Shown in pieces: positions 1-8,111 of a DNA stretch of 38,635 bases. Location of the stretch: NCBI GenBank assembly GCA_007133065.1, contig SLNJ01000088.1:1-38635 (forward strand). The letters run 5' to 3'. Source of the DNA: Opitutales bacterium (GTDB lineage: Bacteria; Verrucomicrobiota; Verrucomicrobiia; Opitutales; Oceanipulchritudinaceae). How positions within the stretch are numbered: position 1 is the stretch's first letter; each line of letters begins with the position of its first letter. The notes below the pieces were generated by a model. That model saw only the letters and a list, made by a program, of their open reading frames with translations, did not search any database and had not been told where the DNA came from. The position numbers and the translations under genes were made by a program.

Positions 1-1017
1 GGGGGCGATGCCACGCTGCTCATTCACAAGGGCTACGAGCTGGAGCAGGGAGACAAGTGGGTCGAGACGCCCGCCGACAGCCGTGAAGAAGGCGTGGTTA
101 AGGAGCTCCTCAAGAAGACTCACGCGGAGGATCCGCTCCATTGGCAGAAGGTTGTCAAGGAGTGGAAGGGCGTCTCCGAAGAGACCACGACCGGCGTGCA
201 CCGCCTCTACCGTATGCAGGAAGCGGGAACGCTTCTGGTGCCGTCGATCAATGTCAACGACTCCGTGACCAAGTCCAAGTTCGACAACCTTTACGGTTGC
301 CGCGAGTCCCTGGTGGACGGCATCAAGCGTGCCACCGACGTGATGATCTCGGGCAAGGTTGCGGTGATCTGCGGATACGGCGATGTTGGCAAGGGCTGCG
401 CCGCGGCGTTGCGCGGCCAGGGCGCCCAGGTTGTCGTGACTGAAATCGACCCGATCTGCGCCCTGCAGGCGGCGATGGAGGGGTACCGCGTGCTTACGAT
501 CGAGGACACGCTCGGCTGGGGCAACATCTACGTGACGACGACGGGCAACCGCGACGTGATCACGACCGAGCATATGAAGCGGATGAAGGACCAGGCAATC
601 GTCTGCAACATCGGCCACTTCGACAATGAGATCCAGGTCGATCCGCTGGATCAGCTCCCCGGAGTCGAAAAACAGAGCATTAAGCCCCAGGTTGACCGTT
701 ATACCTTCGAGGATGGACACCAGATTTACCTCCTGGCGGAGGGCCGACTGGTAAACCTTGGCTGTGCGACCGGGCATCCCTCCTTTGTAATGTCGAACTC
801 GTTCACCAACCAGGTGCTCGCGCAGATCGATCTCTGGAAGAATGTGGAAAAATACACGCCCGGCGTGTATGTGCTTCCGAAGCACCTCGACGAAGAGGTT
901 GCCCGGCTGCACCTCGAAAAGATCGGTGCGAAGCTGACTCCGCTCACAAAGCAGCAGGCCGATTACATCGGGGTTCCCGAAGGCGGACCCTACAAGTCCG
1001 ATCACTATCGGTATTGA
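1..1017 (+). CDS. ahcY: Adenosylhomocysteinase, 5'-truncated by window edge
   Basis: Hydrolyses S-adenosylhomocysteine to adenosine and homocysteine in the cytoplasm, clearing the product inhibitor of methyltransferases. The frame is open from base 1, so the gene starts upstream; 338 codons are visible against roughly 430-480 in the family, so about the first quarter is missing. The visible part begins in the segment [16 protein letters not shown] typical of the long bacterial form. The NAD-binding Rossmann motif GYGDVGKG follows SGKVAVIC at about residues 117-131 of the fragment, preceded by [12 protein letters not shown]. The C-terminus ends in KSDHYRY, the conserved family ending whose Lys and Tyr reach into the partner subunit's NAD site. 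A strong hairpin terminator follows about 60 bases after the stop, so this is the last gene of its transcript. Identification is near certain. Confidence 0.97.
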   Translation, partial: GGDATLLIHKGYELEQGDKWVETPADSREEGVVKELLKKTHAEDPLHWQKVVKEWKGVSEETTTGVHRLYRMQEAGTLLVPSINVNDSVTKSKFDNLYGCRESLVDGIKRATDVMISGKVAVICGYGDVGKGCAAALRGQGAQVVVTEIDPICALQAAMEGYRVLTIEDTLGWGNIYVTTTGNRDVITTEHMKRMKDQAIVCNIGHFDNEIQVDPLDQLPGVEKQSIKPQVDRYTFEDGHQIYLLAEGRLVNLGCATGHPSFVMSNSFTNQVLAQIDLWKNVEKYTPGVYVLPKHLDEEVARLHLEKIGAKLTPLTKQQADYIGVPEGGPYKSDHYRY

Positions 1018-1074
1018 TCATCGGCGGCCCGTTGACCGGGTCGCCGGATTCGAATACCGGTGCCGGTTCAATTT

Positions 1075-1110
1075 GCGGCTCCTACCCCATCACGGGGTCG
1101 GAGCCGCTTT
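1075..1110 (+). terminator. Rho-independent terminator after ahcY
   Basis: Arms GCGGCTCC (1075-1082) and GGAGCCGC (1100-1107) pair perfectly. An inner ACCCC/GGGGT helix (1084-1088 with 1094-1098) closes a five-base loop, and TTT follows. The T run is short but the stem is long and GC-rich. The rest of 1018-1230 shows no gene. Confidence 0.75.
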
Positions 1111-1230
1111 CACGTACGGCCGGAGTCCGACTTGTTTGCCGGGGTTCTGATCTATCGGGTGCCGATGAAATCTCGGTTTTCTCCACAAACCGCTTGAAAT
1201 AGCGCACGGAATGCACTCTGCTCTCGGATC

Positions 1231-1605
1231 ATGTCACTCGGCGCTTTCGTTCCGGTCCTGATCCAGATTCTACTCGCGATCTCCCTTGCCGTGGGGGTGC
1301 TCGCGATCAGCCACCTGCTCGGTCAGAAAACCCGGGGCAACCCGATCAAGGACTCTCCGTACGAGTGCGGGTTGCCGGCGGAGGGGAAGGCGCACCCGCG
1401 GTTCGCGGTCAAATTCTACCTCGTGGCGATGCTTTTCATCCTCTTTGACGTTGAGGTGGTATTCCTAATTCCGTGGGTGCTGGTCTACCGCGAGTTCCTG
1501 GCCGCGGGGATTCCGATCCTGCTTCCGGTGCTTTTTTTTATCGCGGTCCTCATCGTCGGCCTTGTGTACGAAATCAAGAAGGGTGCACTGGAGTGGGAAC
1601 GTTAG
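1231..1605 (+). CDS. nuoA: NADH-quinone oxidoreductase subunit A
   Basis: Small membrane subunit of respiratory complex I, which passes electrons from NADH to quinone and pumps protons. The 124-aa length is normal for NuoA. There are three hydrophobic segments at about residues 8-30, 66-88 and 95-117. The conserved loop between the first two carries DSPYECGLPAEGKAHPRF and runs into FAVKFYLVAMLFILFDVEVV, the family hallmark with its Cys and acidic residues. The start ATG at 1231 lacks a clear Shine-Dalgarno site. In most bacteria nuoA heads a nuoABCDEFGHIJKLMN operon, but the next gene here is a PTS/DAC fusion about 100 bases downstream, so nuoA is separated from nuoB. The remaining subunits must be elsewhere if complex I is functional. 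Confidence 0.95.
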   Translation: MSLGAFVPVLIQILLAISLAVGVLAISHLLGQKTRGNPIKDSPYECGLPAEGKAHPRFAVKFYLVAMLFILFDVEVVFLIPWVLVYREFLAAGIPILLPVLFFIAVLIVGLVYEIKKGALEWER

Positions 1606-1676
1606 CACTCCGTTCGAATGCAACCCCGTGTCGGACGCGAGGCGCGTTCACCGGTTACGGGATTTGCGTTTCAAAG

Positions 1677-1704
1677 TTGATGACGGCGGGAAACCCGTTA
1701 TTAT
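1677..1704 (+). promoter_or_regulatory. Candidate sigma-70-type promoter for the PTS/DAC gene
   Basis: TTGATG (1677-1682) and TATTAT (1699-1704) are separated by 16 bases and lie directly before the ATG at 1710. Transcription from this -10 would start almost on the ATG, giving a leaderless or nearly leaderless mRNA; no Shine-Dalgarno site is present. This is a motif match only. Confidence 0.4.
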
Positions 1705-1709
1705 AAGCC

Positions 1710-3077
1710 ATGCGACTCGACCGCGCCATCTCACGATCCCGGATCATCGATCTTGAGAGCACCGATCTTGCCGGTGTCCTCCAGGAACTGGTGGGGGTCG
1801 CAACCGCCCGCATGACGGAGGAGATCGACCGCGACGCGGTGATCGCCGACCTCCTGAAGCACGAGAGCACAATCAGCAGTTACCTGGGAAACGGCGTCGC
1901 CCTGCCGCATGCACGCCTGAAGATGAAGCGCAAATTCCTGCTCGCGGTGGGACGCTGTCCGAACGGCATCGTTCACGAGGGCGCCGAGGAGTACGCCGAG
2001 GTTCGCCTTGTCGTTCTCCTGCTCGCTTCGGAGGAGGGGAAGAATTACCTCAACTTTCTCGCTTCCCTGGCCCGCCTCTTCGCCGAGGAAGCGATCGTGG
2101 AGCGGATCACCGCTACGCCCGACCTGGAGCGGTTTCGCGATGCGGTGATGCGGGCATTCGGAGGGATCACGGCGAAGCCGGAAAAGCGGCAGATTCGGTA
2201 CAATCGTCTGTTCGTGTCGGAAGCCGAGAAGGTCGCCCGTTCCGCGAAATGCGCGGCGATTCTGTTTTTCAGCGACACCTTTGCCGGAGGGGTGGAGGTC
2301 GGGGATATCCTGCCGCGTTTTCGAACCGTTCTGGTCAGCCGCGCCGGCACGCCGAAGCGCTATCAGGACCGCAAGAACGTCGCTACGACGATCGAGGTCC
2401 GCTCATTTTCGAAGGCGCGGATCTCGCAGGCGCGAAGCGCTATCCTGATCGGAATAACCAGCGGGCTGTTCCGGTACAACGACCGGCTCTGTTGCCTCGG
2501 AGGTATCCCGGGCAGCAACCAGCTCGATACGATCGTGGTGTACGACATCGAGCGCGAGTTCGATTCCATCATCATGCGGGACACGAACATCCTTCCCGCC
2601 TCGGTCAAACTGGAGGTGCTCGAACGGATGCTGGGGATCGCGACGGACATTTCAGTGGAGGGCCGGGAGGGTCGTCCGATGGGTGCCCTGTTCGTGATCG
2701 GGGATACTGAAAAAGTCAACCGGATGATCAAGCCGTTGGTGCTGAATCCATTTTTCGGCTACAAGGCCGAGGAGCGGAATGTGCTCAATCCCTTTATGGA
2801 CGAGACGATCAAGGAGTTCTCCGCGATCGACGGCGGGTTTGTAATCCAGGGTGACGGAACGATCGACTCGGCTGGAAGTCTGGTCCACGCCCCCTCCGAG
2901 TACTACCACAGCCTTCCGGGCGGACTCGGAGCCCGCCATGCCGCGGCCGCGGCGATCTCCCTTGCCACCGACTGCCTCGCTATCTGCGTCTCCGAGAGCA
3001 CCGGGCAGGTGACCCTCTTCCGGCGTGGCGTCATGTTGCCGCTGCTCGAGAAGAACATCGGGAGCAGCAACGGGTAG
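1710..3077 (+). CDS. PTS EIIA - DacZ-like middle domain - diadenylate cyclase (DAC) fusion
   Basis: A 455-aa protein with three parts. Residues 1-155 look like a fructose/mannitol/Ntr-type PTS EIIA domain; NGVALPHAR holds the predicted phospho-acceptor His67. Residues about 160-290 resemble the pyruvate-kinase-C-like domain found before the catalytic domain of archaeal c-di-AMP synthases. Residues about 295-450 match the DAC/DisA_N fold: DGGFVIQGDGTIDSAG at 374-389, LGARHAAAAA at 406-415 and the family-typical CVSESTGQVTLFRRG at 426-440. The usual DGA and RHR motifs read DGG and RHA, so catalytic competence is uncertain. If active, it would condense two ATP into c-di-AMP under control of PTS phosphorylation, a possible link from carbon or nitrogen state to osmotic signalling. 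It has no transmembrane segment and is probably cytosolic. It stands between nuoA and valS. The domain assignment is firm for EIIA, good for DAC, and weaker for the middle part. Confidence 0.85.
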   Translation: MRLDRAISRSRIIDLESTDLAGVLQELVGVATARMTEEIDRDAVIADLLKHESTISSYLGNGVALPHARLKMKRKFLLAVGRCPNGIVHEGAEEYAEVRLVVLLLASEEGKNYLNFLASLARLFAEEAIVERITATPDLERFRDAVMRAFGGITAKPEKRQIRYNRLFVSEAEKVARSAKCAAILFFSDTFAGGVEVGDILPRFRTVLVSRAGTPKRYQDRKNVATTIEVRSFSKARISQARSAILIGITSGLFRYNDRLCCLGGIPGSNQLDTIVVYDIEREFDSIIMRDTNILPASVKLEVLERMLGIATDISVEGREGRPMGALFVIGDTEKVNRMIKPLVLNPFFGYKAEERNVLNPFMDETIKEFSAIDGGFVIQGDGTIDSAGSLVHAPSEYYHSLPGGLGARHAAAAAISLATDCLAICVSESTGQVTLFRRGVMLPLLEKNIGSSNG

Positions 3078-3197
3078 GGCGCGGAAGATGGAGGACGGCC
3101 GGGAGCGAAAGGTACTTGACGCAGGCGGATCGTCCGGATGACTTGAGCAGTTTTGCGTTGTGGCCGCAGCCCTGCGGGCGCGACGCGGTTTCCATCC

Positions 3198-5936
3198 ATG
3201 TCCAAAACGCCCAAAGCATACGATCCGTCGCAGGTCGAAAATCGATGGTACCGTGCCTGGGAGGAGGCCGGGCTCTTTCACGGCCGCCCCAACCCGGAGC
3301 GCGAGCCCTACTGCATCATGATCCCTCCGCCCAACGTGACGGGGACCCTGACGATGGGGCATGTGCTCAACAACACGATTCAGGACATTCTCGTGCGGCG
3401 CGCACGCCTGGACGGTCGGGAGGCGATGTGGCTTCCGGGAACCGATCACGCGGGCATCGCGACGCAAACCCGTGTCGAGCGGGTACTGCGGGAGGAGGAG
3501 GGAATCACGCGACACGATCTTGGGCGCGAGGCATTCCTCGAGCGTGTCCGCGCCTGGCGCGAGAAGCACGGCGGAATCATCCTGGATCAGCTCCGCAAGC
3601 TCGGTGCCAGCTGCGACTGGGAGCGCACGGTTTTCACCCTCGATCCGGAATACGAGCGTGCGGTCCTGCACGCGTTTGTGGAGCTGTACCGGCGCGGGTA
3701 CATCTATCGGGGCAAGCGCATGGTTCACTGGTGTCCGGTGAGCCGGACTGCGCTGAGTGACGAGGAGGTGGTCATGAAACCGCAACGGGGTCGGCTCTAC
3801 ACGATGCGGTACGAGGTGGTGGAGCAACCGGGAACTCATGTCGAGATCGCGACCACCCGGCCGGAGACTTTGATGGGCGACACGGCCGTGGCGTTTCATC
3901 CTGAGGATGAACGCTACCAGCACCTCAAGGAGAAACACGTGTGGCGGCCGTTTCCGCGGGAGAAGATTCCGTTTATCTGCGACGAGGCGGTCGATCGTGA
4001 ATTCGGAACCGGGATGCTGAAGGTCACGCCCGCGCACGACCGGGCGGACTATGAGATCGGTCAGCGCCACGGGTTGGCGGTTATCGATATTTTCAACCCG
4101 GACGGGACCCTGAACGAACGCGCTGGGGAGGATTTCGCGGGGATGGATCGCGCTGCCGCGCGCAAGCGGGCGGTCACCCGGCTTCGGGAGTCGGATCAAC
4201 TGGTCCGGGAAGAGCCGTACGAGCACAGCGTGGGGTATTCGGAACGCGCCGACGTGCCGATCGAACCACGTCTTACCGAGCAGTGGTGGATGCGCTACCC
4301 GAAGGTCGAGGAGGCAAAGTCGGCGGTGCGCGAGAAGATGATCCGTTTCTGGCCGCCGCGCTGGGAGAAAACGTACTTGCACTGGCTCGACAACATCCAG
4401 GATTGGTGCATCAGCCGCCAGTTATGGTGGGGGCAGCGTATTCCGGTGTGGTACCGGAAGGGGCTTGAGCGCGAGCATCTCGACTACTCCGATCCAGCAC
4501 AGGTCCACGTCTCGGTCGACGGACCCGAGGAGCCGGAGAACTGGGAGCGGGAGGAGGACGTCCTCGATACCTGGGCCTCTTCCTGGCTGTGGCCGTTTGC
4601 AACGCTCGGGTGGCCCGATCCGGACTCAGAGCAGGCGCGCGACCTGCAATATTTCTACCCCACCAGCACCCTGGTGACCGGACCCGACATTATCTTCTTC
4701 TGGGTTGCGCGCATGATTATGGCGGGGCTCGAGTTCATGGGTGAACCTTGTGATCGCCTGAAAGCGTCCGAGATTCGGCGTCGGATTCCGTTTCGCGACG
4801 TCTACTTCACGGGGATCATCCGCGACGCACAGGGGCGTAAGATGTCGAAGAGCCTCGGGAACTCCCCCGATCCCCTCGATCTTATTGAACGTTTCGGTGC
4901 CGACGGACTGCGGTTCGGTATCATGAGCATCGCACCGAAGGGTCAGGATATTCTCTTTAGCGAGGAGCGTATCTCGCAGGGGCGCCATTTCTGTAACAAG
5001 CTCTGGAACGCCTGCCGGTTTCGGCAGATGAGCGGTCCGGCCGGCGAGATTGGCTCCCTGACGTCGATCCGGCGACGCATCGACTGGTCGCAGTGCGACG
5101 ACTTTGATCACTGGATTCTGGAGTGCCTCCGCACGACCCTCGCGGCGGTCGAAAAGGCGTACGCCGGCTTCGAGTTCACCCAGCTGACCCAGAGAATCTA
5201 CGGGTTCTTCTGGAACGACTTCTGTGATTGGTATGTGGAGGTCTCCAAGTCCAAGCTGCAGCGCGAGGGACAGCGCGAAACCTGTCTCGCGATTCAGGAC
5301 CTTGTGCTGCGGGAGGTGTTACTGCTTCTGCACCCCATTTGCCCGTTCATCACAGAGGAGCTCTGGAGCGTCCTGGGCTACGGCGGAGAAGGGCGGTTTC
5401 TACAGGAGACCTCCATGGACCGTTCCTGCGACCTGTTCCCGGACCGGGAGCCCGACGACGCCGCAGTGCACCGGGTGGTCGGTTTGGTCGAACTCGTCAC
5501 TCAGGCGCGCGCCCTGAAGGCGCAGTACAACCTGGCCGCACAACGCGATGTGGTGCTCTTCTGCCAGTGTGAACCGGCGGCCCGCCGTCTCATCGAAACG
5601 CAGCGCGACAACTTGCTCCGGCTGATCGGCGCGAGCCGGCTCGAGTTCGTCGAGGCCGCTCCTGACCAATGTCCGGCCGCGGTCGTGAGCGTTGGGACAG
5701 TCTACCTCGACCTGGCCTCCTCCCTCGACATTGAAGCCGAACAACAGCGGCTGGGAAAGGAGCTGGCCCGGTTGGAAGAGGTGATCGCCGGTGCGGAGAA
5801 GAAGCTCTCGAACGAGAACTTCACCGGGCGCGCCCCGGGCGAGGTGGTTGCCGGAGTCCGTGAGACGCTCGACCGGAATCGCGAACGGCGCGACGAGCTG
5901 CGGAAACTGTTCGATGCGCTCGGCGGGCCTGCGTGA
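3198..5936 (+). CDS. valS: Valyl-tRNA synthetase
   Basis: Class I aminoacyl-tRNA synthetase charging tRNA-Val in the cytoplasm. The ATG at 3198 (MSKTPKAYDPSQVENRWY) is preferred over the upstream TTG at 3153, which would add 15 residues absent from the family. The product is 912 aa, within the normal range. The HIGH-equivalent is the TMGH of PPPNVTGTLTMGHVLNNT at about residues 43-60. The editing domain (TTRPETLMGDTAVAFHPED) lies near residues 216-234, and the ATP-binding loop GRKMSKSLGN has its first motif Lys near residue 548. The C-terminal 70 residues form the charged coiled coil typical of ValRS, rich in Glu, Arg and Leu. The 120-base gap after the DAC gene has no obvious terminator, so the two may be co-transcribed. 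No convincing Shine-Dalgarno site is seen. Confidence 0.97.
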   Translation: MSKTPKAYDPSQVENRWYRAWEEAGLFHGRPNPEREPYCIMIPPPNVTGTLTMGHVLNNTIQDILVRRARLDGREAMWLPGTDHAGIATQTRVERVLREEEGITRHDLGREAFLERVRAWREKHGGIILDQLRKLGASCDWERTVFTLDPEYERAVLHAFVELYRRGYIYRGKRMVHWCPVSRTALSDEEVVMKPQRGRLYTMRYEVVEQPGTHVEIATTRPETLMGDTAVAFHPEDERYQHLKEKHVWRPFPREKIPFICDEAVDREFGTGMLKVTPAHDRADYEIGQRHGLAVIDIFNPDGTLNERAGEDFAGMDRAAARKRAVTRLRESDQLVREEPYEHSVGYSERADVPIEPRLTEQWWMRYPKVEEAKSAVREKMIRFWPPRWEKTYLHWLDNIQDWCISRQLWWGQRIPVWYRKGLEREHLDYSDPAQVHVSVDGPEEPENWEREEDVLDTWASSWLWPFATLGWPDPDSEQARDLQYFYPTSTLVTGPDIIFFWVARMIMAGLEFMGEPCDRLKASEIRRRIPFRDVYFTGIIRDAQGRKMSKSLGNSPDPLDLIERFGADGLRFGIMSIAPKGQDILFSEERISQGRHFCNKLWNACRFRQMSGPAGEIGSLTSIRRRIDWSQCDDFDHWILECLRTTLAAVEKAYAGFEFTQLTQRIYGFFWNDFCDWYVEVSKSKLQREGQRETCLAIQDLVLREVLLLLHPICPFITEELWSVLGYGGEGRFLQETSMDRSCDLFPDREPDDAAVHRVVGLVELVTQARALKAQYNLAAQRDVVLFCQCEPAARRLIETQRDNLLRLIGASRLEFVEAAPDQCPAAVVSVGTVYLDLASSLDIEAEQQRLGKELARLEEVIAGAEKKLSNENFTGRAPGEVVAGVRETLDRNRERRDELRKLFDALGGPA

Positions 5937-6156
5937 GTCCGTCCGTCGGGCTCGTCTGCAGTAATCTTCCTTATGGCATGCCGATTTTTTGCCGGACACG
6001 GCTAATTCGAGCTTGCCCTTTTCGCCTCGTCCGGTAAGATGTCAACCCAACGCGCTCAAGGCGCGAGGGAGGAAGCGGAGCGGATTGCTCTGACCGGAAG
6101 TGGATGTTTGGCCACATCCGCGATTCGGTGTATTGAAGATTAGTCAGGGATTACTT
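5937..6156. other. Intergenic region valS to hicB-like gene, short palindromes only
   Basis: No gene is visible here. GGCATGCC (5975-5982) followed closely by a T6 run could be a weak terminator for valS. Other short palindromes are CGCGC/GCGCG (6051-6055 with 6061-6065) and GGATGT/ACATCC (6102-6107 with 6114-6119). None is strong enough to assign a function. Confidence 0.3.
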
Positions 6157-6381
6157 ATGTTATCGAAGTCCAATTTGGAGTTGATCTTTGAGGTCGTACA
6201 GCACGCCACCGGCGAGTATACGGCCTCGTGCCTTAACGCGCGTATTGATGATTCGCGATGTCTTGACCTCAGGGATCTCAATGCGAAGATTACAGATGCG
6301 GTCGACCGGTACTTCGAGGGCCGCGAAAAACCGCCGCCCAGCGCCATTCACCTGATGTTTGTTCAGGATTCGCCCGCATAG
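6157..6381 (+). CDS. Small HicB-like protein, solitary
   Basis: A 74-aa protein starting at ATG 6157. An in-frame ATG at 6100 would add 19 residues that look unlike the family. The pattern LELIFEVVQHATGEYTASCL, then a segment like LRDLNAKITDAVDRYF, then PSAIHLMFVQ resembles small HicB/DUF1902-type proteins. In these a beta-sheet segment is followed by a helix carrying an (E/A)AV...(Y/H)F pattern. HicB proteins are usually antitoxins of HicA mRNA interferases, but no HicA-sized gene lies on either side and no DNA-binding C-terminal domain is present. It is therefore probably one of the many stand-alone members of unknown role. There is no signal peptide or membrane segment. It lies between valS and rplY with its own gaps on both sides. 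Confidence 0.7.
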   Translation: MLSKSNLELIFEVVQHATGEYTASCLNARIDDSRCLDLRDLNAKITDAVDRYFEGREKPPPSAIHLMFVQDSPA

Positions 6382-6478
6382 AATTCGCAACTTTTGGTTG
6401 CATTTGCGCCGCGAATCGCTATCAAGGCATGTTTTTTCCCGCGACTGACGGGCGATTCACACTATCGACGGATATCCG

Positions 6479-7141
6479 ATGCAACAGATTTCACTTACCG
6501 TCCACGAACGAAACGAACTCGGGCGTGGTCCCACCGGGCGTATGCGCAAATCCGGCTGGCTTCCCGCCGTAATTTACGGCCCCAGCGGACTTCGCCACCT
6601 CTCGGTGGCGGCTTCCGATTTCAGGAAACTCTGGAACCAGGCCGCCGGACGAACCCACTTGATCGACCTTCAGGTTGAAGGATTTGATTCGCAGTGGGCG
6701 ATTATCAAGGACTACCAGCGGGACCCCCGCACCGATCATTTCATGCACGTCGATTTCCAGGAGATCGAACGCGGTAAGGACATGACGGTCTCGGTTGGAG
6801 TACGCACCACCGGTGAGGCTTTCGGGGTCAAGAACGAAGGCGGTACGATCGAGATCCAGTCGCACGAGCTCGAAGTGCGCTGCCGTCCCCGCAACCTGCC
6901 GGAGATGATCGTGATCGACGTTTCCGAACTGAAAGTCGGCGAAAGCTTGCACGTCGGCAACCTTACCCCGCCGGAGGGGGTTGTCTTTTTGGACGATCCC
7001 GATCAGGTTGTTGTCGCATGCGTCGGTCAGGCGCCCGAAGAGGAAGAGCCGGAAGTCGAGGCGGCCGCTGAGGGCGAAGGCGAGGAAGGTGAATCCAGCG
7101 AGGAGGAAGGCGAGGGGGAGAAGGTGGAGGAAAACGCCTGA
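6479..7141 (+). CDS. rplY: 50S ribosomal protein bL25, CTC (long) form
   Basis: Binds 5S rRNA in the large ribosomal subunit. The 220-aa product is the long two-domain CTC form. Residues 1-95 are the 5S-binding L25 domain (ERNELGRGPTGRMRKSG and PAVIYGP, ending near HVDFQEIERGK). Residues about 96-185 are the TL5-type C-terminal beta domain (GEAFGVKNEGGTIEIQSHEL, then LKVGESLHVGNL). The last 35 or so residues are an almost pure Glu/Gly/Ala tail ending EKVEENA, presumably disordered. The ATG at 6479 begins the conserved QQISLTVHERNE. No clear ribosome-binding site is seen. It opens the block rplY-pth-rpsF-ssb-rplI-dnaB, and the pth start lies 48 bases after its stop. Confidence 0.96.
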   Translation: MQQISLTVHERNELGRGPTGRMRKSGWLPAVIYGPSGLRHLSVAASDFRKLWNQAAGRTHLIDLQVEGFDSQWAIIKDYQRDPRTDHFMHVDFQEIERGKDMTVSVGVRTTGEAFGVKNEGGTIEIQSHELEVRCRPRNLPEMIVIDVSELKVGESLHVGNLTPPEGVVFLDDPDQVVVACVGQAPEEEEPEVEAAAEGEGEEGESSEEEGEGEKVEENA

Positions 7142-7189
7142 CCCCGTCCGCCCTCTCGGGCTTTCGAAGCATAACCTGTTCTTTGTCAG

Positions 7190-7798
7190 ATGCCGGTCAC
7201 CGTGATCGCCGGACTGGGGAATCCGGGAGAGGATTACCGGTACACCCGCCACAATGTCGGTTTTCGAGTCGTGGATGCCTGGGTTCGACGCCACGGCGCC
7301 GCCTGGAAACACGACAGCCGTTTTCTGGGGGAGGTGGCCGCGGTCGATTCTGGGGGATGCACCATCCGCGTGCTCAAACCGCACACGTACATGAACGAGA
7401 GCGGCCGATCGGTCGCTGCGTTGGCCCGGTACTTCCGCGTGCCTGCATCCGCCATCGTCGTGGTCTTCGATGAGTATCAAATCCCCACCGGCCGCTGCAA
7501 ACTCAGCGCAGGCGGGAGTGACGGCGGGCACAACGGGGTTGCCGACCTGTTGCGCCACCTCGAGGGCACATTCCTGCGTCTTCGAATCGGAATCGGCGCG
7601 CCCAAGCCGGCGGCGATGGCCCTCAAGGACTTCGTTCTTGGAAAGTTCTCCGCCGGGGAGGAAGCGGTGCTTCAGGAGCGAATTCCGGAATTTCTCGATG
7701 GATTGGACCTGGTGATTGACAAGGGTCCCGTCCTAGCCATGAATCAAATCAACCAACGCAATGACAACCATGACCACGACCCGCGAGAACACGCTTGA
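7190..7798 (+). CDS. pth: Peptidyl-tRNA hydrolase
   Basis: Cleaves the ester bond of peptidyl-tRNAs that drop off ribosomes, recycling tRNA in the cytoplasm. The 202-aa length fits bacterial Pth. GLGNPGEDYRYTRHNVGF gives Asn11 and the catalytic His21. KPHTYMNESG gives Asn69 and VVFDEYQIPTG gives Asp94, equivalent to the E. coli Asn10, His20, Asn68 and Asp93 set. The substrate-loop motif SAGGSDGGHNGV follows. The second acidic residue after Asp94 is Glu where many homologues have Asp. The rplY-pth pair is a widespread arrangement. The 3' end overlaps the rpsF reading frame by 38 bases, so translation of the two is probably coupled. Confidence 0.96.
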   Translation: MPVTVIAGLGNPGEDYRYTRHNVGFRVVDAWVRRHGAAWKHDSRFLGEVAAVDSGGCTIRVLKPHTYMNESGRSVAALARYFRVPASAIVVVFDEYQIPTGRCKLSAGGSDGGHNGVADLLRHLEGTFLRLRIGIGAPKPAAMALKDFVLGKFSAGEEAVLQERIPEFLDGLDLVIDKGPVLAMNQINQRNDNHDHDPREHA

Positions 7799-8084
7799 TG
7801 CGTACAACGCCATTTTCATCCTCGACACCCGGGATTACGACAAGCCCGTGGAGAGCCTCGTCGAGCATATTACCACCGTCCTTTCGGAACTCGGAGCCAC
7901 GGTTTCCGATGTGAAGAACCACGGGCGCATCGAATTTATCCGCGTCACAGACCGCAACCACCCCGGCGATACCTATCTCGAGTTCGATTTTGAAGGTCCG
8001 CGAGGCATTTCCCAGCGGCTGCAGGAACGGCTTCGCCTCGACAACACGGTGAAGCGGGTGCACGTTGAGTTGCGCGGCGCGTAA
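7761..8084 (+). CDS. rpsF: 30S ribosomal protein bS6
   Basis: Binds 16S rRNA and partners with bS18 in the small-subunit platform. The 107-aa product has the expected beta-alpha-beta fold: YNAIFILDTRD, then a helix through VEHITTVLSELGATV, then RIEFIRVTDR, DTYLEFDFEG and the closing strand VKRVHVELRG. Two near ATG codons (7761 and 7770) could start it; both lie inside the end of pth, giving a 38- or 29-base overlap. The conserved core begins later, so the sequence cannot decide between them. No Shine-Dalgarno site is visible, which supports translational coupling to pth. It sits upstream of ssb and rplI as in many bacteria, but rpsR is absent from its usual place between ssb and rplI. Confidence 0.95.
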   Translation: MTTMTTTRENTLDAYNAIFILDTRDYDKPVESLVEHITTVLSELGATVSDVKNHGRIEFIRVTDRNHPGDTYLEFDFEGPRGISQRLQERLRLDNTVKRVHVELRGA

Positions 8085-8111
8085 ACCCAAACCCCCAACC
8101 GGAACGAAGCC

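Noticed and set aside
3164..3177. CCGCAG/CTGCGG palindrome before valS
   Set aside because: Only a two-base loop and no T run; not a credible terminator or attenuator. No T-box elements were seen upstream of valS.
2652..4382. 576-codon open frame on the minus strand opposite the PTS/DAC gene and valS
   Set aside because: It lies antisense to two well-identified genes, has no recognisable domain, and arises from the high GC3 of the sense strand.
6491..7558. 355-codon minus-strand frame opposite rplY and pth
   Set aside because: Shadow of two conserved genes; no family resemblance.
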